Of a stretch of 14,209 nt of DNA, positions 7,254 to 14,209 are shown piece after piece; position 1 is the stretch's first letter; every line of letters begins with the position of its first letter. The translations under genes were made by a program, and so were the position numbers. The stretch comes from Acidobacteriaceae bacterium (GTDB lineage Bacteria; Acidobacteriota; Terriglobia; Terriglobales; Acidobacteriaceae), in assembly GCA_003162255.1 (NCBI GenBank), contig PMMJ01000526.1, positions 6,406 to 20,614 on the forward strand. Direction: 5' to 3'. The notes beneath the pieces are model-generated. The model worked only from the letters and a program-made list of their open reading frames with translations. It was not told where the DNA came from and did no database searches.

Positions 7254-7722
7254 CTTTCTTCCTCCGTGTTCTATAAAGTCCTCACACCTTTATTTAAAGA
7301 CGAACCAAGAGCGACCAGTACTAATCAGACGGATGATCGAGGACGAGCACACCGTGGAACGAAAAACCAACGGGCGATGGGCCAAGGCGTGTTCCTCCTC
7401 CGAAAGCTGTCACAAGCCTCAGGAAAACGCACGACGCTTCTCTCCTCCGCTAAACGCGGAAGAACCTAGGCAACCTGAGAATCTTGTCGCTCGGGGAAGT
7501 CATCGTCAGAATGCACGAATGAAGTTTCTATTCGCGGCCCACCTAGAATTCTGAACCGATGATCACGGCAAGCTAAATTACGCTCAAGAAAAAGTCAAAT
7601 GAAAAATACGTAAACCGAGCAAGTTAGATTAAGGGTGGGTGGCCCGGGCTATCGCGATCGTTTGAACTCGCGAGGGGCACCCCTCGAGAGTTCGGAAAAC
7701 GGCGATGGGCTGGTCCACCCGT
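7254..7722. other. Intergenic region between the coupled pair and the DNA glycosylase gene
   Basis: This stretch of 469 bases has no gene I can support. It must contain the promoter of the minus-strand pair; I see an AT-rich patch with a CTTTA/TAAAG dyad (7292-7303) but no well-spaced -35/-10 pair. A plus-strand frame crosses most of it, but it has no ribosome-binding site, starts inside the opposite-strand gene and has a charged, noncoding composition. The right-hand 90 bases form the palindromic element described at 7633-7720. Confidence 0.4.
7633..7720. repeat. Palindromic intergenic element with a strong 30-base central hairpin
   Basis: The core (7664-7693) consists of GAACTC, one mismatch, CGAGGGG, a 2-base loop, CCCCTCG, one mismatch and GAGTTC, so 13 of 14 arm positions pair. 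An outer, imperfect layer joins GGGTGG (7633-7638) to CCACCC (7715-7720), with ATCGC/GCGAT inside it. It lies just past the stop of the glycosylase gene on the minus strand. No T-run follows, so it is either a non-canonical terminator or a dispersed REP-like repeat. Confidence 0.6.
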
Positions 7723-8328
7723 CTATTTTTCGACCGTCTTGATATCCAGACTCCTCCACAGATACCAGCAAGCAATCGAGCGATAAGGCGCCCAAGGTTT
7801 CGCGATCTTCTCCATTACCGCTGGTTTAGGCCACTTGCGTTTCTTGTAGTGCTTCTTGATGGCGGCCTGCACGCCGTAATCGCCCGTCGGCAGAATATCC
7901 GGACGCCGCAAGGTGAACATCAGGAACATGTGTGCCGTCCAGACGCCCACGCCCTTGACCTGGGTGAGATGCGCGATCACTTCTTCTTCCGGCAATTCCG
8001 GCAAGCGCTCGAATTCCAGCAGGCCAACTGCGGTCTTCTCGGCGAGATCGCGCAGATACGCCGTCTTCTGCCGCGACAGCCCGACCCCGCGCATTTCGGC
8101 ATCGGTCAGTTTGAGAATGCCCTTGGGCGTCAGCGGATCGCCGGCCAGCGCAGTGAAGCGATCAAAGATGGTCGCGGCTGCTTTGCCATTCAACTGCTGA
8201 TAAAGAATCGACTCGGCCAGGGCATGAAACGTGGGTTCGCCGAATCCCATGCGGCATGGCCCGACGCGCTCGATAATCGCGGCCAACACGGGGTCGGATT
8301 TCTTGAGGTGATTAATTGCTTTGCGCAT
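7723..8328 (-). CDS. DNA-3-methyladenine glycosylase (AlkA-like, HhH-GPD superfamily)
   Basis: This 201-residue protein belongs to the helix-hairpin-helix base-excision glycosylases, which flip out alkylated purines and cut the N-glycosidic bond. The helix-hairpin-helix is at residues 121-132 (LTQVKGVGVWTA), and the catalytic aspartate is Asp150 in the ILPTGDYGVQ motif. The upstream helix with ESILYQQLNGKAA (40-52) and the LSRQKTAYLRDLA segment (84-96) are standard for this group. There is no iron-sulfur cluster motif, as expected for AlkA-like rather than EndoIII-like enzymes, and no N-terminal AlkA domain, so it is the short form. The start ATG has GAGGAG about nine bases upstream. It is followed by a hairpin at 7664-7693 and preceded by a gap of 182 bases, so it is likely a single-gene unit. 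Substrate range cannot be read from the sequence. Confidence 0.9.
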   Translation of the reverse strand: MRKAINHLKKSDPVLAAIIERVGPCRMGFGEPTFHALAESILYQQLNGKAAATIFDRFTALAGDPLTPKGILKLTDAEMRGVGLSRQKTAYLRDLAEKTAVGLLEFERLPELPEEEVIAHLTQVKGVGVWTAHMFLMFTLRRPDILPTGDYGVQAAIKKHYKKRKWPKPAVMEKIAKPWAPYRSIACWYLWRSLDIKTVEK

Positions 8329-8510
8329 GGTCGCTGGCTCCTCGCTGAACGGGGAGACAGTTTAGCATACGGGCGAATAGATGGCGAACTAGAGAAGGGG
8401 TTTCGGCGCCATCGTCCCCCAACGTAGCAAAAATACCTGACATGCCGAGAGGAGCAGCCACCCAATCGGCGTCCGATCGTGTTCAGGCACGAGTTGTCTG
8501 ACGGCCAAGC

Positions 8511-8951
8511 CTATGCGCCAGCCTGCTGTTCGGCGATGTCGCCGATCACGGGCAGCTTGAACATCTGCCCTTGATAGGCCTTAAGCACCAGAATCAGCCA
8601 GATCACAAACCCGGCCAGACTGACCAGTGGCCACACCAGGACCGTCGCCCACCCGAGGAATGGGATGTGTCCAATGAATGCCAGGATCATCCAGAGCACG
8701 ATCCAAGCGATGCTAAAGAAGATGCATTGAAAGGCATGGAAGCGAATGAAACGCTTCTTGTTGAATGGCTCCAGCACCAGAAAAATAATCGCTGGAATGA
8801 TGGTCACATAGGCCAGAGCGCCAGCCACGTTGTCGGTGAGTCCGGCGGCGGCGGGTGCGGCCACGCTCGTACTCTGTGCGGCGCTGCCCGCACACTTCGG
8901 ACAAGTCGCTCCATCCACGATCTGCGTTCCACAGGTTGGACAAAAAGCCAC
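8511..8951 (-). CDS. Zinc-ribbon, DUF4870-like membrane protein
   Basis: This 146-residue protein has an N-terminal zinc ribbon with Cys4, Cys7, Cys17 and Cys20 (FCPTCG and ATCPKC), an Ala/Ser-rich linker (21-36), and then three hydrophobic segments: ALAYVTIIPAIIFLVLEPF, CIFFSIAWIVLWMILAFIG and ATVLVWPLVSLAGFVIWLIL. The motif EPFNKKRFIRFHAFQ between the first two helices is characteristic of the DUF4870/Tic20-like family, whose function is not established. It starts at GTG 8951 behind AAAGGAGG, five bases away. The tail FKLPVIGDIAEQQAGA matches the usual C-terminus. It stands alone, 182 bases upstream of the glycosylase gene and divergent from the sulfotransferase gene. Confidence 0.88.
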   Translation of the reverse strand: MAFCPTCGTQIVDGATCPKCAGSAAQSTSVAAPAAAGLTDNVAGALAYVTIIPAIIFLVLEPFNKKRFIRFHAFQCIFFSIAWIVLWMILAFIGHIPFLGWATVLVWPLVSLAGFVIWLILVLKAYQGQMFKLPVIGDIAEQQAGA

Positions 8952-9220
8952 GAGGACCTCCTTTGAGAGACGAGAGGCACGTTATCAGAACCCTCGCCGG
9001 GGCGCAATGGCGGCGTAGCGGGCATCTTCGAGATACTGATTTTCTCGCCTTCCCCTCTCATCGTGCAGCGCAGACGAATCGTTGGTTTCGAGAGCCGCGC
9101 GGCCAACGTCTTTCGCCCGGCGGCCGCCTTCCCACTATCATTTATCATTTCACGTGCGGATTCTAAATCCGGCGGAGAAGGAAATTCACCGCCGCTATTT
9201 TCGTCTCTTGAAAGGCACTG

Positions 9221-9784
9221 ATGATCACCATTGTTTCGGGACTGCCGCGATCGGGCACATCGCTGATGATGCAGATGCTGGATGCGGGCGGCCTGCCAGT
9301 TCTCTCGGACGGCGAGCGCAAAGCCGACACCGACAACCCCAAGGGCTACCTCGAGTGGGAGCGCATCAAGCAGCTTCCGAAAGATCCCAGCCTGATTGCG
9401 GAGGCCGAGGGAAAGGCGGTGAAGGTCATCACGCAACTGATTGTGTCGCTGCCTTCGGGACATGAGTACCGCGTCATCTTCATGCAGCGTCCGCTGCCCG
9501 AGGTGCTGAAGTCGCAGGACGAGATGTTGCGGCGCCGCGGCAACGCGGATTCGGCCGCCGTCAACTCCGCCATTGAAGAGGCTTTTCAACGCCACCTGGT
9601 CGAGGTGAACAAGTGGCTCGCGGGCCAGCGGAACTTGCAGGTCTTGCGCACGCACTACCATCGCGTGCTGCGCGAACCGAAGGCGGTCGCTGAAGAAATA
9701 GCCGCATTCTTACAGGTGCCACTCGACATCGAGGCCATGGTTCGGCAAGTGGATGGAAGTCTGTATCGCAATCGCATGAAGTAA
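9221..9784 (+). CDS. Sulfotransferase-family P-loop protein
   Basis: This 187-residue protein begins with the 5'-phosphosulfate-binding loop VSGLPRSGTSLMMQML (residues 5-20) in the Gly-x-Pro-Arg-Ser-Gly-Thr-Ser form used by PAPS-dependent sulfotransferases. The segment YRVIFMQRPLPEVLKSQDEMLRRRG (about 82-106) matches the strand-arginine-serine region that binds the 3'-phosphate of PAPS. LQVLRTHYHRVLREP and VDGSLYRNRMK close the domain. It is shorter than animal or plant sulfotransferases but similar in size to a compact bacterial group I recall. The acceptor is unknown, and no polysaccharide operon is attached. The start has GAAAGG upstream. Two overlapping TATCATT words (9136-9149) sit in its upstream region without a clear -35. 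Its stop lies only eight bases from an ORF6N remnant on the other strand. Confidence 0.82.
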   Translation: MITIVSGLPRSGTSLMMQMLDAGGLPVLSDGERKADTDNPKGYLEWERIKQLPKDPSLIAEAEGKAVKVITQLIVSLPSGHEYRVIFMQRPLPEVLKSQDEMLRRRGNADSAAVNSAIEEAFQRHLVEVNKWLAGQRNLQVLRTHYHRVLREPKAVAEEIAAFLQVPLDIEAMVRQVDGSLYRNRMK

Positions 9785-9792
9785 CGCAGGCA

Positions 9793-9897
9793 GGGAAGGG
9801 ATCGTCGGCCTCCACGGCGAATGTTTGAGGTCGCAAATTGCGACCTCAAAGCGGCGAACTCGTGGGGGTTAACCGGAACACTGAAATCGTCAAGCGG
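9793..9897 (-). pseudogene. Remnant of a second ORF6N-domain gene
   Basis: Read on the minus strand in one frame, this stretch encodes DDFSVPVNPHEFAAL, then RSQFATSN and RRGGRRSLP. It aligns without gaps to residues 69-100 of the intact ORF6N protein next door (SDFMFQLTPREFASL, LQIATSK, RGGRRSLP). Homology stops abruptly on both sides: at the sulfotransferase stop codon on one side and within about 10 bases of the intact ORF6N stop on the other. It contains one copy of the 27-bp palindrome. At the protein level it is closer to the typical family motif (LRSQ) than the intact gene is (LRLQ), so it is a separate copy, not a fresh duplication of that gene. Confidence 0.75.
9824..9850. repeat. 27-bp palindrome, copy 1
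   Basis: TTTGAGGTCGCAA and TTGCGACCTCAAA are perfect 13-base arms around a single central base. It lies inside the ORF6N remnant. Confidence 0.9.
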
Positions 9898-9907
9898 CCA
9901 GACAGGG

Positions 9908-10489
9908 CTACATCGTCCGGGCCGGCGGGAGCGCGAATCCGATCTTCCTCCGGCGGCTGGGCGTTGGGTTCATCAGCCTCCGGATGGCGCTGACGATTTC
10001 CTGGATCGTGCCTTCGTGAGTCTCCAGGTGCTTTTCCAGTTCGTTCAATCTGGCGGCAAATTCTATGTTTGCGGCCACCATCTGGCGCAGGCGGACAAAG
10101 GCGCGCACCACAAAAACGCTCATTTCTACTGCCTGATTCGAGTTGAGCACCGTTGCTGCCATGATCGCGCCGTGTTCGCTAAAAGCGTATGGAAGCGAGC
10201 GCCGGCCGCCGCGCTTCTTCTTTGAGGTTGCAATTTGCAACCTCAAACTGGCGAACTCGCGTGGTGTGAGCTGGAACATAAAATCAGAAGGAAAGCGCTC
10301 CCGGTTGCGGTTTACCTGCTGGTTGAGACGTTTGACGGGAACTTTGTAGAGTTCGGCCAATGCCGTATCGAGGATGACTTTCTGGCGGCGCAGAATCGTG
10401 ATTCGAGATTCGATGGGGACCACGGCCGCTCTTCGATGGGTCGGCAGCGGTCGCCGTGTGGGTTCGAGTTTTGGCGAACGGATTTGCAT
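9908..10489 (-). CDS. ORF6N-domain DNA-binding protein
   Basis: This 193-residue protein has an N-terminal ORF6N domain at about residues 24-115: SRITILRRQKVILDTALAELYKV, KRLNQQVNRNRERFPSDFMF, LRLQIATSK and GGRRSLPYAFSEHGAIM are the family's conserved blocks. The domain is named from phage antirepressor-type proteins (KilA-N/Bro-type) and is thought to bind DNA. Residues 117-140 (NQAVEMSVFVVRAFVRLRQMVA) and a coiled-coil-like segment (142-175) follow, and a basic tail with RRKIGF ends the protein. The frame contains a 27-bp palindrome (10221-10247) that encodes residues 81-90. Two more palindromes and a remnant of a related gene flank it. The start is uncertain: the ribosome-binding site at ATG 10489 is poor, and a GTG near residue 23 is an alternative. 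No other phage genes are nearby. Confidence 0.88.
   Translation of the reverse strand: MQIRSPKLEPTRRPLPTHRRAAVVPIESRITILRRQKVILDTALAELYKVPVKRLNQQVNRNRERFPSDFMFQLTPREFASLRLQIATSKKKRGGRRSLPYAFSEHGAIMAATVLNSNQAVEMSVFVVRAFVRLRQMVAANIEFAARLNELEKHLETHEGTIQEIVSAIRRLMNPTPSRRRKIGFALPPARTM
10221..10247. repeat. 27-bp palindrome, copy 2 (inside the ORF6N gene)
   Basis: TTTGAGGTTGCAA and TTGCAACCTCAAA are perfect 13-base arms around one central base. Compared with copy 1, both arms carry the same compensating change (GTCGC to GTTGC, and GCGAC to GCAAC), so symmetry is kept although the sequence has diverged. Confidence 0.9.
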
Positions 10490-10612
10490 ACCGCCAGTCT
10501 AGTGATCGCTGCCGGCCAAGGCTGTGATAGATGGGCACTCCGAATGTGATGAATACGAATATCGATCCTTTGGCACGCAACTGGGGGAGCGCCCAGAAGT
10601 CTGCAACAAATC

Positions 10613-10639
10613 TTTGCGGTCGCAATTTGCGACCACAAA
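10613..10639. repeat. 27-bp palindrome, copy 3 (between the ORF6N and mutase genes)
   Basis: TTTGCGGTCGCAA and TTGCGACCACAAA pair except at one position per arm; the inner 17 bases are perfectly symmetric around the central base. It lies in the noncoding gap just past the mutase stop codon, 124 bases upstream of the ORF6N start. Unlike copy 1, no ORF6N-like coding extends beyond it. Confidence 0.85.
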
Positions 10640-10643
10640 CAAG

Positions 10644-12452
<1,809 letters not shown>

Positions 12453-12475
12453 TCATGTTCCCCACTCTGGCTTCG

Positions 12476-12504
12476 ATGATAGAGGAGCGATCGCGACGCT
12501 GCAA
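12476..12504 (-). promoter_or_regulatory. Sigma70-type promoter of the mutase gene (TTGCAG-17 bp-TATCAT)
   Basis: On the minus strand the -35 TTGCAG occupies 12504-12499 and the -10 TATCAT occupies 12481-12476, with an optimal 17-base spacer. Transcription would start near 12469, giving a leader of under 20 bases that contains the GGGGA ribosome-binding site. A leader this short leaves no room for a cobalamin riboswitch. Confidence 0.5.
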
Positions 12505-12555
12505 AATGGCGGGACCGACCGAGTGGTTGGTAAGAGTCAAATGCTGAACCGGTGC

Positions 12556-12585
12556 TTGACGCTTGTTTTCCTCGGCACCTATGCT
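12556..12585 (+). promoter_or_regulatory. Candidate sigma70-type promoter of the methyltransferase gene (TTGACG-18 bp-TATGCT)
   Basis: TTGACG (12556-12561) and TATGCT (12580-12585) are 18 bases apart. The -10 overlaps the ATG at 12581, so if this promoter is used, translation must begin further downstream. A GGAGGAG at 12600-12606 would then lie at the start of the mRNA. Confidence 0.35.
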
Positions 12586-13237
12586 GGTCTTCTTGCGATG
12601 GAGGAGATTTCTGAAAGCATTTCGGCGGTTATTGCAGCGTACTCCGATGTACGGCGCGTACAAAGCGCTGGGCCACTATCCCGACTACTGGTATTGGATA
12701 CTGCGCGGACGGCCGGCGCGAGCTCCGCATCTTCTGAAACAGAAAGTCGTGCGCGAATACGGCGAGAAATTTGCGCTGAAGACCCTGGTCGAGACCGGAA
12801 CTTACTACGGCGAGATGGTCGCCGCGATGAAAAGCCATTTCGACCGCATCTATTCCATCGAATACGTTCCGGCGCTGGCAGAGCGGGCCACGCGCAAATT
12901 CGCGCGCGACGAGCACATCCGAATTTTCTGCGGGGACAGCCGGGTGGTCATGCCCGAGGTGCTCGCATTGCTCAAGCAGCCGGCGCTGTTCTGGCTCGAT
13001 GCCGGTTACTACGGGTGGGTCGGAATGCGGACAGATGACCAGCGCCTCTCGGTGGAGCTGGAGATGATTCTGAGTCATCCGTACCCGCACACGATCCTGC
13101 TCGACGACGCCCGCGGATTGACGGGACAAGACGGGATTCCTTCGGTCGGCGACGTGAAGGCCTATGTGGAGTCAAAGTTTCCCCAGCGGACGGTGGAAGT
13201 GAAGTATGACATCCTGCGCATCACGTTGCGAGAATAG
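12581..13237 (+). CDS. Class I SAM-dependent methyltransferase-like protein
   Basis: From ATG 12581 this is 218 residues. A basic N-terminal helix (RWRRFLKAFRRLLQR) leads into a Rossmann-type fold. Motif I, TLVETGTYYGEM (68-79), and the acidic end of strand 2, IYSIE (90-94), form the expected SAM site; HIRIFCGDS (112-120) is motif III-like, and ALFWLDA (135-141) and HTILLDDAR (170-178) are later strands. I recall similar proteins in polysaccharide-associated clusters, where the motif is usually LDAHY; here it is LDAGYYGW, so a normally conserved His is missing. The acceptor is unknown. The start is uncertain: ATG 12581 has no ribosome-binding site, while a GGAGGAG at 12600-12606 points to an in-frame CTG at 12611, and a further ATG is at 12647. 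It converges on the glycosyltransferase gene. Confidence 0.75.
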   Translation: MLVFLRWRRFLKAFRRLLQRTPMYGAYKALGHYPDYWYWILRGRPARAPHLLKQKVVREYGEKFALKTLVETGTYYGEMVAAMKSHFDRIYSIEYVPALAERATRKFARDEHIRIFCGDSRVVMPEVLALLKQPALFWLDAGYYGWVGMRTDDQRLSVELEMILSHPYPHTILLDDARGLTGQDGIPSVGDVKAYVESKFPQRTVEVKYDILRITLRE

Positions 13238-13249
13238 CGAACGCCGCCT

Positions 13250-13271
13250 GAGACGCGGCGAGCCGCGTCTC
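13250..13271. terminator. Perfect 10-bp hairpin between converging genes
   Basis: GAGACGCGGC (13250-13259) and GCCGCGTCTC (13262-13271) are perfect arms around a 2-base loop. It sits in the gap between the methyltransferase and glycosyltransferase stop codons and could stop transcription from both sides, although neither side has a T-run. It resembles a dispersed hairpin I recall in Acidobacteria, so a REP-type repeat is an equal possibility. Confidence 0.6.
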
Positions 13272-13283
13272 TACGCCAATTAT

Positions 13284-14132
13284 TTAGGTCGGTTCTTTCT
13301 TGCCCGCTAGTTCCCACGCCTTCGCATATTTCCACGAGACGTAGACGGCGTGATAGAGGTGCAGCAGCAGGCCTTCGCGGCCGTCGAGAAATCCGAGCCG
13401 GAAAAAATAGTTATAGACAAAAGTTGCCAGCGGGCGCACGACGATGTTGAAAAGGCTGAAGCCGCCTTGACCTTTGGCGACAGCCATCTCGGCTCCGAGG
13501 GAGGAGTAGCGGTTCATGTGGTCGATGTAATCGGAGAGTGTGGGATAGGAGTGGTGGAGGAGGGCGCCACGGAGTCGACCCGATGACAAGACGATTCCGC
13601 TTGAACTGTACTCTTCGACCTCCAAAATCTCGTGAACTGCGGCTTGCTTGAATCTGCCTGAGCCTCGCCGGAACAGTCTCAATTTGCAGTCGGGCCAAAA
13701 GCCCCCGCGCTTGATCCAGCGCCCGAGGAAGTAGTTTCTTCGCGGCATCCAGAAACCGTTCACGAAGATTGGAGACGAAGTGCCATCAGGCAATTTCTGT
13801 CTAAACTTATCACCTTGCGGCGGATACTTAACCACTCCCCGAACTTCTTGGGCGAGCTCATCGCTTACTTCTTCATCCGCGTCGAGAGAAAAAATATAAT
13901 CGCCCTCCGCCTTGTCGATGGCCGAATTTTTCTGCGCCGCGTAGCCCTTCCATTCTTCGACGAAGACCTTCGCGCCGTGAGCTCTCGCGATCTCGACTGT
14001 GCGGTCGGTGGATCCGGAATCCACCACGATGATCTCGCCTTTGCCATCAGCCACCAGGGGTTGCACGCTGGCGAGCGTTCGGCCGAGGTTTGCCTCCTCG
14101 TTGAAAGTGATGATGACGATAGAGAGGGTCAC
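13284..14132 (-). CDS. Family 2 glycosyltransferase (WaaE/LgtF-like)
   Basis: This 282-residue GT-A enzyme begins with the nucleotide-binding strand LSIVIITFNEEANLGRTLAS (3-22), then IIVVDSGSTDRTVEIA (34-49) and the metal-binding DxD motif SLDADEE (82-88). VHEILEVE, GALLHHSYPTLSDYIDHMNRYS and the C-terminal LGFLDGREGLLLHLYHAVY are typical of the branch that includes lipopolysaccharide core glucosyltransferases WaaE/LgtF. Such enzymes act on the cytoplasmic face of the inner membrane and move a hexose from a nucleotide sugar to a lipid-linked or core acceptor. The start is GTG 14132 behind AGGAG, six bases away. Other envelope-polysaccharide genes may lie beyond the right edge. The exact acceptor is not predictable. 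Confidence 0.9.
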   Translation of the reverse strand: MTLSIVIITFNEEANLGRTLASVQPLVADGKGEIIVVDSGSTDRTVEIARAHGAKVFVEEWKGYAAQKNSAIDKAEGDYIFSLDADEEVSDELAQEVRGVVKYPPQGDKFRQKLPDGTSSPIFVNGFWMPRRNYFLGRWIKRGGFWPDCKLRLFRRGSGRFKQAAVHEILEVEEYSSSGIVLSSGRLRGALLHHSYPTLSDYIDHMNRYSSLGAEMAVAKGQGGFSLFNIVVRPLATFVYNYFFRLGFLDGREGLLLHLYHAVYVSWKYAKAWELAGKKEPT

Positions 14133-14164
14133 GCGGGGCTCCTGCCACCGCTCGCTAAGAGCCT

Positions 14165-14205
14165 GCCGAGCTTTGCTCGGCTTGGACGGGCGGGGACGCC
14201 CGTCC
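14165..14205. repeat. Two adjacent GC-rich hairpins upstream of the glycosyltransferase gene
   Basis: GCCGAGC (14165-14171) pairs with GCTCGGC (14175-14181) around TTT. GGACGGGCG (14184-14192) pairs with CGCCCGTCC (14197-14205) around GGGA. They begin 33 bases before the glycosyltransferase start codon. The second is similar in composition to the arms of the 435-586 element. The element may continue past the window edge. Confidence 0.6.
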
Positions 14206-14209
14206 CTCC

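Noticed and set aside
7177..7554. 125-codon plus-strand frame in the 7254-7722 gap
   Set aside because: There is no ribosome-binding site, it starts inside the opposite-strand gene and its composition looks random.
7705..8427. 240-codon plus-strand frame opposite the DNA glycosylase gene
   Set aside because: The glycosylase frame carries the helix-hairpin-helix and catalytic Asp; this one is its antisense shadow.
8804..9661. 285-codon minus-strand frame spanning the zinc-ribbon and sulfotransferase genes
   Set aside because: It overlaps two genes with strong motifs, has no domain and has a basic, low-complexity composition.
9824..10639. The three palindromes as a CRISPR-like or phage attachment array
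   Set aside because: Spacing is about 395 bp, one copy is coding, and no cas gene, integrase or tRNA is nearby. They fit an ORF6N-linked site better.
12453..12475. Cobalamin riboswitch in front of the mutase gene
   Set aside because: The predicted leader is under 20 bases, too short, and no B12-box-like sequence is visible.

Overview
The window looks like chromosome of a GC-rich, Gram-negative, soil-type bacterium. Acidobacteriota (Terriglobia/Koribacter-like) is my best guess. It rests on the style of the gene set: a secreted PQQ-like propeller with invasin-type Ig repeats, a short sulfotransferase-family protein, a large-subunit-only acyl-CoA mutase, and many GC-rich palindromic intergenic repeats. 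There is no rRNA, tRNA or marker protein, so this is inference. I see no CRISPR array, transposase or complete prophage.

Layout. 1-435: 3' end of a probable FAD/NAD(P)-dependent oxidoreductase (+). 435-586: a 152-bp element with 25-26-bp inverted ends. 605-1129: a PNPOx-like split-barrel flavoprotein (+). About 1468-3669: an exported beta-propeller with two C-terminal Ig-like domains (+). 3682-4572: a YihY/BrkB-type membrane protein (-). 5045-5251: a CspA-family cold-shock protein (+) with a textbook terminator. 5459-7253: two translationally coupled, AT-richer genes (-), a 139-residue unknown followed by an exported 463-residue beta-rich protein. 7723-8328: an AlkA-like DNA glycosylase (-). 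8511-8951: a zinc-ribbon membrane protein (-). 9221-9784: a P-loop sulfotransferase-like protein (+). 9793-10639: an ORF6N-domain gene (-) with a decayed ORF6N fragment beside it and three copies of one 27-bp palindrome. 10644-12452: a mutase large subunit (-). About 12581-13237: a SAM-methyltransferase-like protein (+). 13284-14132: a family 2 glycosyltransferase (-).

Most genes are single units that change strand often, so this is not one pathway. The clearest functional unit is the coupled pair at 5459-7253. The mutase gene has its own sigma70-like promoter and carries the Phe/Gln substrate-pocket pair of isobutyryl-CoA mutases, not the Tyr/Arg pair of methylmalonyl-CoA mutases. No small B12-binding subunit lies in the window.

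The most unusual signal is at 9793-10639. A 27-bp palindrome forms part of the ORF6N reading frame, where it encodes the family's conserved LRxQIATS segment. It recurs inside a degraded ORF6N fragment just downstream and again, alone, upstream of the gene, at spacings of 397 and 392 bp. This suggests an ORF6N-linked DNA site (operator, recombination site or RNA hairpin) that moves or recombines with the gene.
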